A stretch of 64,000 bases of DNA from Allodiplogaster sudhausi (Eukaryota; Nematoda; Chromadorea; Rhabditida; Diplogasteridae). The DNA lies in the NCBI GenBank assembly GCA_945643635.1, contig CALZFC010000043.1, forward strand, positions 2,752,001-2,816,000, read 5' to 3'. Numbering within the stretch: the first letter of the stretch is position 1; each line of letters starts with the position of its first letter. A program made the translations under genes and the position numbers. A model generated the notes under the pieces. The model saw only the letters and a list, made by a program, of their open reading frames with translations, did not search any database and had not been told where the DNA came from. Below, one piece after another: positions 1-20,312 of this stretch.

Positions 1-2660
1 GAATACATCAAGAATGCTTCTTCAAAACAAAACTGCCAGCTCTTGACAAAACACATATGACATGGCGCTGAAGTTTACGTCATTCCCATTCGAAATCAAT
101 TTCAGCGATCTCTTCCATTTTTCTGGACTCAAGCCCCCTTCTTTTCTCTCCCTCCCACGTCTGCTCTCCTTTCTCTCCTCTCAGTCAGGCACGCCACAAG
201 TACCGTAGAATTGTAGCAGAAATAAGACGCTTGTAAATACGGTTCTTTCTTTGCCTCAAAAAAGAGTAAAGAATCTGGCTCTCGAATAAAAAATTCAACG
301 TCAATCTAGGTGCCTCCATAGCGCTGCCTCTTCTCTCAGACGGAAAACGCGAAATGAGACAAAAATTAGCAATCATTAACATTTGAACGTTCTATAAAAG
401 TAAGTAGATGCAAAGTGCACTTTCAGAAATGGCATTTCGAAGACCAGAAGTTCAGCAAACAGGTAAAAGGATGAGGAGAAGAGCACTCTGCGAGGAACAC
501 TTCCTGTCTGCAGGCAAGAAGTGGAAAGCAGGCAGAACGGAAATGGAAGGCAAAGACAAAGAAGCGAACGAGAGAAGAATGAACTCGAGGAAGCAGATTG
601 CAGCACAACTTCATTACATCAAGGAGCACAAGAGAATGAATCTAACCTGGGACTTCCTGGAAGTAAGCACAATGGAATGGCGGTCTTCGTCTGACTTCAC
701 CACGCGGCATCGGATACTCTCCCCTCAAAGATACAAATCACAGTAAGATACTCATTCAAGGCACACATTTATATAGGAATACGAACAATCGACCATTTTA
801 TCACGTAAAGCACCCCGATTTTTACTTTGAACGATTTCCAATACTTTACCAAGGGCCCCTTCTCTCTCCACTTGTCTACATCACCATCTTTACTCTCTCT
901 CTCTCTCGTCTCTTTCGTTCCCAATCACTCACTCTCATTTCACCCTCCAGCCACTCATCGCAACCCCAGATAGTTCACAAATCTGCTTAGCGCTTGAGAA
1001 GCCAAATCGTTCCCCTCCCGTACTCTGTTCTGGCGGCTTTGGATAATGTCCAAGAGGGAGGACGAAGGACCGCCCCTTCATACACTCATTTGGCTCTCTC
1101 ACCAAAGAGAAAAAATAACAGGATGGGGTCATATTAAAGGAAGCCGGGAAGACGTAGGCAAGTGCTAAATATAACACGGCAAGCATCAGGAGGGAGCAGC
1201 CAATCTAACAAATTGGAGATAGAGCTCGCACAAGAATAAGGAACGGGAATAATCCGATTTGAGATGAGGAAGGGTTAGAGCAGAGAGAGAGATAGAGAGA
1301 GAGAGAGAGGAGTCAGCATGAGAAGGGTTCAGAGGAGAGCATACAAGGGGTGAAGATACGAGCAGCGTACAAGAGGGACAGATCGAGAGTAATAAATAGT
1401 AACAAAAAGACAGCAGGCAAGAAGGGGAACGGAAAGTGGATAATTAATGATGCGAATACTTTTATACATCCGCGTCATCGCAGAGGATTCAGACAGGAAT
1501 GGAAATAGGCCGAGTCTGGAAAGAACACGCAAGAATGAAGAAGCCCTCCAGGGGCTTCTTCAGACATCATTCCGAGACTTCAGAAGGAGCGAGACGATGA
1601 TACAGTCAATCATCTCGGTACGTCATAAAAAGGAAGATGGTGGAATAGAGATAAAGGAAGAAAACTGGAAAGTGTATTTGTACTGCAATAAGCAGGAGAT
1701 GGGAGAGAGGAGACAAAGAAAGGTTCAGAGCTGAAATGACTCAAAGAAGGCACCCGCAAGTCAACTCGTAATCGTCGCTTGAATATGCAGGAGAAGTTAA
1801 ATAATAACAGAAGGAAAGGAAATGGAAAAGATGCGTGGAACGAGAATCTCTGTCAACATGTTCGACCTGCACAACACTGAATGGAACAGGGGAAATGCCG
1901 CAATGACTTCACTCACATATCGTATTTCACGAGTTGGAAGCAAGGAAATTCATCTAGTACTGAGGAGTGCACGTGAGGAGTGAGTGGATATAAAGGCAAG
2001 TTGGAAGGAGAGGAGGGGGTGAAGGTTGGGTGAAGAGGAAACTCCATTCATTGGACTAGAATAGAACGGAAATTGGCAGAACAATGGTTCCGTCATACCC
2101 GAAACCAAGTCTATGCAATGGTAAAGCAAACTATGCCGAACATAATGAAAAGAGTCATAGAAAGAGGAATCTGACGGCAGGCACCAATTTCAAAAGAATC
2201 AGATTACAATAAAGACCAAAATATATGATATGGAGAACTGCGGTGAAATGAACCATGTCAGGCATATAAATTACGAGCCCCAGTAATGCAACATTCTTAT
2301 TTACTCTCCAAGAGGCTCGAAGGATCTTTAAGAAAAAACTAGGAAACAGAAACGAGGATTAGCGTAAGGGGAGTGAAACGATACTCGGTAGTACTGAGAA
2401 TTCTGTCCCAGAGGAGGGAAGTCGGGGAGAGAGGTTGTTAGAGACCACGTGAATAATGGAGACACAGATACGAGCCATAAGAATACAAGAGTTGCATAGC
2501 AGACCGCTCTTCTTTGAAGTGGCATTGATAAGTTGCAGTGTCTGGGATTACTCGCAAACACCAAAGGTCAAGTAAGAGTTTTCCGCCTGACATCACATGA
2601 CTTTTCGAGTGACTGCTGGTTGATATCCATAAGAAGTCGCTAGCGAGATGGACAACTTAC
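1..2660. other. No gene recognised; probably RRP5 intron or intergenic
   Basis: The last RRP5 exon seen ends at 2661 with a good donor on the minus strand, so the rest of that gene must lie at or beyond the left edge. I searched the minus strand here for another S1 domain and found none. Short CT/GA runs occur around 895-910 and 1280-1310. No other coding signal is convincing. Confidence 0.5.
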
Positions 2661-5437
2661 CAACTGGAAAGTGTTTCTGGAGATTGGGGATGGCTTTGTC
2701 TGCCATCAGATGGACGGGAATGAAAGCGGGAATCTTCTCGTAGAGCGTCATCTGTAAGGATCTTCTTAGGGACATCAATGTTTATCGCTGTGATAAAGAA
2801 AGTAATTAATATACACAGAAGAATTCCAAAAAATTACCTTAACGCCGACAGGTAGAAGTTGTTTAATGGTTGCCGTCACCAGAACTCCCGGCTCCGCATC
2901 CTGGATCATTTATATTATTAAAAATTCAATAAATGAAGTTGCATTAACCCAAGCAAGAAATGCACTTCGCGAGACATACCGAATAGGACATCATCTCCTG
3001 CTTCAGGACATCCTTCTTCGTGGAAACGACAAGAGTTCTATCCATGACATTTGCCTTCAACACCCTCACTTGGTGCGTTGTGCCGACTTTATAAACATTC
3101 TCTGCAACAATTTTTTTATAGGTATTTTGTCCTCCAAAAATTTAGTAGAAAAATAAAGCGCTGTCGATAAAAATTATAATGTGTAGTCTCTTGCTCATTT
3201 AACAAAAAGCAAAACGCACCAATGTTCTCTTCATTCTCAAGTTGCGAAGAATTCGCAACGGCAACCAGTGGATTCGGCTTGCCATTCTCATCATCCGCAA
3301 GGGAGAACTCCACTTGAGTCCTTCTCGCAGAGGACACTTTGCATTCCACGAGGTCGCCAATCGATACACCCTCAATTATTAAGAATGATGAAGAGACAAT
3401 TGTGACATTATGAACCTTTAAGAAAAGTATTGAAAAAAAAACATCATATGGTTATAGAATGCAAACCTCGTGAGTTGCTCTCTTATCAGCACGGCTAACA
3501 GCGACGATATCAGGATGAGCAGAGAGGACGAGGAGGTTGCTGGTCTGTTGGCAGAGAAGGACAATGACACGGAGGGGCCGCTTGAAGGAGGAAGGATCTG
3601 CACGTAGGCGGGGAGGCAGGGAACGGCTGGCCAAGAAACCGTGGACCCCTGCTCATTCACAGTCGATTCAATTAACGACAGCAAAAACTAGAGAAAGAAA
3701 TCCAAGAGTCGTAAAAGATCAGGGACGATTTACATGCCATGCAAGCTGGCGGAGTAAGAGATAGGAAAGATGCTAACCATTGCCAAGGTCGACATAAACA
3801 CCACGCTCATCAGAATGCAAGGGAGTTGCGAGGAGAATAGTCCCAGGAGTCAAAGAGCGCATTTTAAGAGAAGAGACCGCATCCTGGAACAGGAAATCGC
3901 TTCATCGCAAACTACAGAATTGTTTCAGTGGTATGCACACGGCAAAAGATTTAACATATCGCTTTTCTAATTCGACGGCTTCGAATAGCCGCCTAACATG
4001 CACACTAAATAGTTTGAACATCTTCAACAAATGCATGCTTAGAAGACATTGAAATTTTTCTAACCTGAGAAAGAGTGTCCATTTCCACAGCGACAGCGGC
4101 AGTGAGCAGGCGCGAGTTGACTGTGGAAGTGACTCGGATGATGAGTTGTCTGCCAGGAAGGGCGGAGAAGGAGTCGGGGATGGATTCGAAGGGTACGAAT
4201 GCAGCCACTCCTTTCAGACCAAGGTCCAGGAGGAGACCTACGAGAGGGAAACAAACGAGATGAACGGCAAATACGGTATGATGTCTGCTAGAATAACCTT
4301 TCTCTTCGATGCTCTTGATCTGAGCAGCAAGAGATGCGCCCAATGGAATGCTCGATGGAACAAGATGACCGTTCACTTTCGCTGGGTCCGATGTCACACG
4401 AATCAGCTTATCCGTTGTAGTGAATCTTTTCTCTGAAGGGGAAAACAGCTAGGATAGATATCCACAGCAATTTAATAACACAGTCACATGATAGAGAGAG
4501 ATCACAAAGCAGGTTAGACGACAATGTAATACGGTAATAGATTCCATAAAATACGCTTTCAAGGCTTTGTCATGCTAAACCGACTAAGCACGACCAACTA
4601 GTTTGTGCGGGTGTTTTATCATTCTTCTTCTTTCCCGCCGAGAGCACTTTGAATGAAACGAAATGGCCAAGCGGGAAGGCTTTCTCCAGCGAGAGTTTAC
4701 TCTCCTTTATTTGCGAAAGACAGAGAGTTCCGACCTAAACAACTGCTGATAAAAAAACGCTTTAATTCAAATAGTATACAAATACTTCTGTGAGCGTGAG
4801 ATAACAATTCTACGATGGAAACTTAAAAAAATATTAATAATCGGAAACACCTCAGTAACTGGCAGGCATACCCTCCAAGAATTAGCCGTCTCAAGAACGA
4901 CATCCGTCTGATTCACCTGAGCATGGAAATTAGATAATTATTCAGCTAATAGAACCATGCCGAATGAAATATCACTTGAAAAATGGAAAGTTCTTCAACC
5001 TCGACAACGCATCCGACACCGAGAACTCCTTCAGTGAGATGCTCGCCAGTCACTCGCTGACTCCAGACACTGGCGAATGCATCGTCCTTCTTCTTGCCCC
5101 TTGTCAGAGTCGGCTGCGCGCCCTTCTTCGGATACGTTTTCCGACCCGCTTCCCCTCCATTCGCTGGCGCGTTCTTTGCTCGCGCATTGGCTCTCTAAAA
5201 AGAAGTAGAACAAGTGTCACCGAGTGAGCATTAATCGAACTAGCATAGACCAACGAAGTTCACAGTAAAAAAGAGAACGACCACTAAGCAGAGATCCCGA
5301 AAAATAATCAAAAACAAATTTGGAGAAAAGGAAACGGATTTAGACTGGTTAAGAACAGAACTAACGTTTTCGCGCGGCGTCGCTTTCGCTTTATCCTTTG
5401 TAGAGTATTCACCTCTTGGAAAGTCGATCTCCGGCAT
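2661..5437 (-). CDS. RRP5: RRP5/PDCD11 rRNA-processing factor, N-terminal part
   Basis: RRP5 is a nucleolar scaffold with many S1 RNA-binding domains, needed for 18S and 5.8S rRNA maturation. Exons, in coding order: 5437-5366, 5194-5000, 4916-4851, 4734-4599, 4432-4298, 4237-4065, 3883-3778, 3648-3467, 3415-3220, 3101-2980, 2900-2838, 2751-2661. The start fits the family: MPEIDFPRGE carries the N-terminal FPRG motif. A basic linker follows, then LTEGVLGVGCVVEV with VLETANSWRVCLPVTEV (first S1), LGASLAAQIKSIEEKG with LLLDLGLKGVAAFVPF (second), LTPGTILLATPL with VDLGNGVHGFL (third), and later DAEPGVLVTATIKQLLPVG with KIPAFIPVHLMADKAI. Phases agree at every junction. The donor of the fourth exon (GTTGGT, 4598) is weak and less sure. 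The C-terminal S1 and HAT repeats are not in the window. Confidence 0.88.
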
Positions 5438-5785
5438 GCTACAAAACTAAAGAAGAAAGTAAACGTCATAAGAAAACAAACAACACCAAAACGTTAAAAA
5501 ATATACAGTTATTCATTCTTTTTTATATTACACTCATCCATTAAACAGTACGAATAATCGAAACTAAAGAAACGTTTTGTTGCGTGCCGTAACACCCACA
5601 CTATAATTGCACATGTACATCTTCATACATTTTAGAAATAATAATGCATGAACACATGTGCTACCAATAAAATAACTTTTCCCCCATCTTTTCCTGCAAT
5701 CAGTTTTCTCGTTTCACATCTTGCTCTTCGTTTTGTCTGCCTTCTCATCTTTAGAGATCTCTAGCTCTCTCCCTCTCATTTTCTT

Positions 5786-5815
5786 TGTAATTCTCTCTCT
5801 CTCTCTCTGTCTCTA

Positions 5816-5852
<37 letters not shown>

Positions 5853-5866
5853 CTCTCTCTCTTTCT
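5786..5866. repeat. (CT)n microsatellite
   Basis: Nearly pure CT dinucleotide tract with a few GT/AT interruptions, about 350-430 bp upstream of the RRP5 start codon. On the RRP5 coding strand it reads GA. Confidence 0.9.
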
Positions 5867-6353
5867 GTACCTGTTCTTGTTCTCCACCATAATAGTATAT
5901 CGTTGATCCGTTCCATTCTTGTCATCTCTAATGTTGTATTTCTTTGAAATAATTGTGATTGCTTGCCATCTATTGATGAAGTGGGCATCATATCTCTGGG
6001 CTAGATCATTCCGCAAAGTGGAGGGAGTGTTCGGAAGTGCTTTGTTGAGTATTCCGAGTGCAGCGGCTTGGCTGCAGTGTCTCAAGCGTTCAGCCCCGTT
6101 GCTGAATCGGGACGAGAAGACGTCCGCTCATCATCCAAGGTGCTCGTCTGTACATGTGGAACGAACTTGATGATATTCTGTAGAAACTCAAATAATTCAT
6201 GCAGTTAACGAAATATGCGAATAATTTGAGAATGACTGAATGCAAAATGATTGATTGTGAGGGAAAGCGAGCAGCGACGAAACGGGGAGAACAAAAGCTG
6301 GTCCTTGTAGCTATCCTCACAACTGTCACCTATCGCAATACTGCACTATATCG

Positions 6354-6375
6354 CTCTCTCCCTCTGTCTCTTTTA

Positions 6376-6414
<39 letters not shown>

Positions 6415-6456
6415 TCTATCGCTCTCTCTCTGTTTTATTCTTTCTCCCTCTCTCTG
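6354..6456. repeat. (CT)n microsatellite
   Basis: Interrupted CT tract with two purer cores near 6379-6410 and 6420-6455. Confidence 0.9.
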
Positions 6457-6814
6457 ATATCTTTTACCATTCTCGTGAGAATAGAGCTCTCGCATAAGAA
6501 ATATAAAAAAGGAAAACAGTACGGACTTTTAACCTGCCTAAACAGTCAAAGGATGTCTCATCCTGAAGGCTTTCGTTTTTCTCCCCAATCGCCCTTTTGA
6601 CTACATGATGATTATTCATCTCCAATAATGCGATGACCAAATGGCATTGAAGGCAAGGATGACCGGCAGGAAAAGATTTATTGCAAGCACCTTGAGTTGG
6701 CCGTTACCCGATATGAGATCATTCAGTGGCACACGCGTGTAAAATGGCAAAGTAATATGTAACTACGATTTGAAATCTATTTGAAAATCTAGAACAAAAA
6801 AAAGAAAGCAGTCG

Positions 6815-8314
6815 TCAGCTGGCACGGACGATTGCCTGCCACCAGTCATAGACCTCGGGCAGGTCATCCGAGGCAGCGAGGGGGATGTCGAAGCTGCTAT
6901 GGTGCGAGGTGGAGAAGGCCACACCCGAGAGGACGCCTCCATTCGCACCCGAGCGAGAGAGAGACACTGCTGCCGTGGCTAGACTCGCAGGGGCCAGACA
7001 TCCAGCATCTCAAGCAATTGCAATCTAGTCTCTGGAAGAAGTGGAAGAAGGTTCCCACTTGGTGGGAGAGGCTGCTGGATGTGATGGATGAGTTGATGGT
7101 CGTAAGAGTGGCGGCGGTCCGTGGGTGATTCGGTCTCTTCGTCCTCCTCCACGGCGTCCTCTTCCCACGACTCATCCAGCTCGGGCAGCTCGTAAGTCGG
7201 CATCTCAGAAGGAACCACGCTTCTTACTTTTTTTTTTTTTTTTTTTAAATATTAATGATATTGAATATTGTTTGGATGATAAAATAACTATTATGTGCAT
7301 TGGGAGTTGCATGTATCCATCATTCCAAACAACTTTCGAGAGATTTAAGAATGGTAGATCTAGTCTGGCAGACTAACCGTGACGTGTTTCTGCTTGATGC
7401 TGACTCGTCTCAGATTCTGGTCGCGTCCTTTCACTTTCTCACTGCTGCTCTTCTTTCCGAACACGAACTTCTTTGCCTCCTGAACAGATGGCCGCTCCCT
7501 TCTTCACAGAATCCACCAAGCTCTTTCGCACTCTACGACGACACGCAACGGTATTTATGATGAACTCATATGGCAGAGAACATCTTATGAAGAGGGAAAA
7601 CGAAGTGGTGCCAATCGGGAACACACAGAAGTAGTGAATATTCATTGTATAAATTGAGACAGATTGAGATGGAATAGATAGAGACGAAGAGATAGAACAT
7701 AGAAGTGTAGGGGTGGCTCACACTCATATAAATATGTATGTACATATGGTTACGGTATACTAACGACTAATATACCTCTTGCTTCATTTCAACCTCTGGG
7801 ATGCATGTTTGCGAAGAGCTGGCTTGTTGCCCATTCAGCAGCTCAAATTTAAAGTCCTTTCTCTTCTTTTTTTTTCAAATATAACTCACGGCGTTAGCTG
7901 AACACAGGTACAGTATGCATGAACAAAGATATATTTCAATTAAAATAGAGAAAGGATGAAGTGACGAACCCCGACAAGCTCAGGAATGCTGCTTCTGCGG
8001 GCGCGGCCAGCCGAAGGCGGTGGCTTACGATTTCGTGTTCGAGTGGCATCTACCGCGTCTTCCTCTTTCATTCCAAGCGTCTTCCGAGATGGTGTACTGG
8101 AAGTACTTTAAGAATTAGAAGAATTTCTATCTTTCTGTGTTTTCTCTCACTGGATGTTGGTAGCATTGGCAGAGTGGAGGGGAGACTGCTCGGTTGGGTT
8201 GAGAGTGGAAGGGGGAGGCAGCAGAGAGTCAGTGGAAGGGGCGACCAGTGACGAGGCAGGCAAACACATCGACAGGCGATGAGCGTGCAGCGCAGTCGAC
8301 AACAGCGACTCCGT
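6815..8314 (-). CDS. Unrecognised Ser/Pro-, basic- and acid-rich protein
   Basis: Four exons join in phase on the minus strand: 8314-8151, 8096-7970, 7479-7378 and one starting at 7203. The product runs from a Ser/Pro-rich part (VAPSTDSLLPPPSTLNP) through a basic part (RTRNRKPPPSAGRARRSS, KKFVFGKKSSSEKVKGR) to an acidic part (ELPELDESWEEDAVEEDEE) and a His/Gln/Pro stretch. It ends either at 6979 or, through one more exon, at the TGA at 6815 after a Trp-containing tail (PEVYDWWQAIVRAS). I could not fix that last junction. The upstream start is not identified; 8314 is an exon acceptor and an in-frame ATG lies near 8279. Low complexity and charge layout suggest a disordered nuclear or chromatin protein, but this is inference and no family was recognised. 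Confidence 0.5.
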
Positions 8315-8481
8315 CTCAATTTACACATTTATTTGTATTCTTCGTTTGCTCATATCTTAATGACTTTTGAGCTGCCAATCAGTCACATCTTCCAGGTGCA
8401 ATACAATCTACATACATACATAAATTCTCTGAATTCTCTGAAGAAGAACAGTGTACTATTTATCATATGTACAAGAAATCC

Positions 8482-8566
8482 TTAAGAATGAGATCAATCA
8501 ATTTATCATGTCAGGCATTTAATGCCTGATATGATAAATTCATTGATTGATTGATTAAGAATGAGA
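8482..8566. repeat. 61-bp hairpin flanked by 12-bp direct repeats
   Basis: A near-palindrome at 8494-8554 starts TCAATCAA and ends TTGATTGA. Its centre is CAGGCATTTAATGCCTG, and the arms also match through TTTATCATGTCAGG against CCTGATATGATAAA. Identical copies of TTAAGAATGAGA lie on both sides, at 8482-8493 and 8555-8566. This looks like a tiny insertion with target duplication, or a structured RNA/terminator sequence. It lies in the spacer between two minus-strand genes. Confidence 0.75.
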
Positions 8567-8716
8567 CCGCAAATGCTGTATTGTTAGAATCCTTTATTAC
8601 ATTCATACATATGTATGTACATGCTCGCTAACGAAAATATAAACCATTTCTACAGTACATATATTCATATGTGCAGTGTTAACAAAAGATGCTTCTTCCT
8701 TGTGATCAGGATGAGT

Positions 8717-9349
8717 TCAGTGGAAGAACGAGAAAATTTTGCCGAAGATGGAAGGCACCTCGGTGGTCGCCGGATAGGGGCGGCCAGAGAAAGGACGGCC
8801 GGAAGGAGAGAATGGAGGGAAGGGGAATGGACCTCCTGCGATAGGAGGGAAAGATGGGAAATCGCTGGGAGGAGGTCCTGGGAAGGGAGGGAACGATGGA
8901 GGGGCTCCGCTGAAGCCAGCCTGACGCTTCAAGACGCGAACAGCAAGAGAAGGTGATGGATGCGGGCGACTCGAGGCGTGCGCTGGTCCTGAGGGGCGTG
9001 CGGGTCCCACACTGGAGCCGGCCGGCTGTGGACCACCAGATGAGTGGGGGCGACCGGAAGGACGAGGGGATCCCTCATTGAAGCCGGCTTGACGCCTCTC
9101 GATTGAAGGGGCTCCAGATGGCTCTCCAGTGGGAGGGGGAGGCGGGCTGCCTGAGGGAGGGGGAGGGGGACTTCCAGAGTGGCGAGGAGGTCTGCCGGAG
9201 GCATGAGGGCGAGGGCTGCCAGATCCGTGAGGAGGATTGCCCGAGGGATGTGGGGGAGGGCTGCCAGATCCGTGAGGATGACCGGACGGGCGATGGGCAG
9301 CCGAGAGAGCTGCCAGAGCAGAGAGCAACAAGAACAGTTTCATCTGCAT
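8717..9349 (-). CDS. Secreted Pro/Gly/Ser-rich precursor with two QAGF sites
   Basis: Single-exon protein of about 210 residues. I chose the start at 9349 (MQMKLFLLLS) because a TTTCAG acceptor sits just upstream, suggesting trans-splicing or a 5' leader intron; the open frame extends to 9397 without a better start. Residues 1-18 form a clear signal peptide ending LSAA. The rest is rich in Pro, Gly, Ser and His with short repeats such as SGSPPP and SGRP. Two dibasic sites are followed by the same tetrapeptide: RRQAGF near residues 85-90 and KRQAGF near 141-146. This is the layout of a prohormone or neuropeptide-like precursor, where cleavage would expose an N-terminal Gln able to become pyroglutamate. 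The C-terminal segment ends in an aromatic tail (IFGKIFSFFH). It could instead be a structural secreted protein. No named family is claimed. Confidence 0.75.
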   Translation of the reverse strand: MQMKLFLLLSALAALSAAHRPSGHPHGSGSPPPHPSGNPPHGSGSPRPHASGRPPRHSGSPPPPPSGSPPPPPTGEPSGAPSIERRQAGFNEGSPRPSGRPHSSGGPQPAGSSVGPARPSGPAHASSRPHPSPSLAVRVLKRQAGFSGAPPSFPPFPGPPPSDFPSFPPIAGGPFPFPPFSPSGRPFSGRPYPATTEVPSIFGKIFSFFH

Positions 9350-9517
9350 TTCTGAAAGGAGACACAAGGAATGGCTGCGCTTAACAATTGACGGCATACT
9401 CCTGAAGATACATAAATATTCAATTGAATAATATAAAATGAGTGGCGGCCCGCTTGTTAGAGAGGCTTGGCTTGCTTGCCCTCCCGGAAGGGTCTGCTTC
9501 CTCCATGTCAGCTGGCA

Positions 9518-9525
9518 CTTTTATA
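9518..9525 (-). promoter_or_regulatory. TATA box for the QAGF precursor gene
   Basis: TATAAAAG on the minus strand, about 170 bp upstream of the chosen start codon of the secreted precursor. Position fits a promoter with a short leader intron or leader. Confidence 0.5.
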
Positions 9526-9754
9526 TTGTGGTAGAATGTTCGAGATGTCGGGTGAACCTCTCTCCGACCCGGCTGCCTCTACAGAAGCCATCATCGAGCA
9601 CCGGATGAGTTGTCATTCTCTTCCTTTCTATAGTTCACTCTTTTTTGCAGACTATTTCGCATTGTCTCAACTTCCCTTTGTGTGCACAAACAGGCTATGC
9701 AATACTTTGGTCAGCCACCTATTTTACTTCCAAGTCATTTCATCCTATGGCTCG

Positions 9755-10204
9755 ATTCTAGTGTAGGCGTCCCGACCACGGGTGTTCAGTCCATGCATTT
9801 TTCCGGACGCACTCGCTGTACAAAGATGGCAACGGTTGACAGCTTACTCCCACTGTCTGCACTCTGACCAAGTGGCAGAGACGTAGAGAGTTGGATTTAA
9901 GTCGCGCTCAAACTGGCAACTTGCCAGGGCGAGATGTGTTAGAAGTGTCAAAACACGCAAGAAAAAACACGCATGAACACGCATGAAAAGCGGTCAGACG
10001 CAAGACGGTTGATTTTTATAGTGCGCCTTCCATCCGACGTTTCGCATTTTGAAAAGGGGACCACACCTGCGCGCCGTGTTCTAACATCCCGTGCCGACGA
10101 ATTATAGGCGTCCCATGAAAAATAAAGGCGTCCCATCAGTGGAAAATGAAGGCGTCTCATTGTCATGGGACGCCTATATTTCGATGGGACGCCAACACTA
10201 GAAT
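9755..10204. mobile_element. 450-bp MITE-like element with GGCGTCCC inverted repeats
   Basis: The ends are inverted copies of a 19-bp sequence, ATTCTAGTGTNGGCGTCCC, with one mismatch (9755-9773 and 10186-10204). Near the right end the motif GGCGTCCCAT occurs three times in one direction (about 10108-10160) and twice inverted (about 10164-10193), so this end can fold on itself. There is no coding capacity. The true border is uncertain: CTAG at each end could be a duplicated palindromic target rather than part of the repeat. It lies in the 3' spacer of the channel gene. Confidence 0.7.
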
Positions 10205-10376
10205 ACAGCCCATCCTATTATGGGAGTGAAGAGCCAAAGATGACTCCTGCTTCGAGTCTGTTTCTCGTCGCTTAACGAATACGCTAATCAATGTCATGCA
10301 AATAATCGGCCTTCCTGCAGCCTTCTCAACATGCCTCAGGCAATGTACACTTTGTGAAATGACCTGTCTTGATATG

Positions 10377-19965
<9,589 letters not shown>

Positions 19966-20242
19966 CGCGGAGGAGAGAGCGGCTGCTTTGCAGGCTACAA
20001 AGGAGACATCTCTCATACAACTTTTTATTTCCTTCTTTTATTAAAGATCACGATTTCCATTTAATTCAATATGATTCCTTACCACTGTGAGCAGAAAAAG
20101 AAAAGACTAGAGAGGACGCAAAATGGTCTTTCAACTCAACTCCATAAAACGACATCTCCTCTCCTTCTCCTACTGGCAGCCCCCAACATCATCATTGTCC
20201 CTTGCTTTCACCTTCTCGGCCGCTTTTATTCACATTTCCTGC

Positions 20243-20312
20243 TCTCTTTATCTCTCTCTCTCTCTCTCTCTCTCGCTCTCTCTCGCTCTCTTTCTCTTCC
20301 ACTTTCTAAGTG
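20243..20312. repeat. (CT)n microsatellite upstream of nca
   Basis: CT dinucleotide tract with rare GCTC interruptions, roughly 280-350 bp upstream of the nca start codon; GA on the nca coding strand. Confidence 0.9.

Larger units (their letters stand above)
5438..6814. other. Intergenic, upstream of RRP5
   Basis: This stretch lies between the RRP5 start and the 3' end of the next minus-strand gene. It holds two CT microsatellites (listed separately) and AT-rich sequence. No exon is supported; open frames here are translations of the CT runs. Confidence 0.6.

Noticed and set aside
5721..6600. Ser/Leu-repeat frames (SLSLSL) over CT tracts, also at many other sites
   Set aside because: Direct translations of (CT)n microsatellites.
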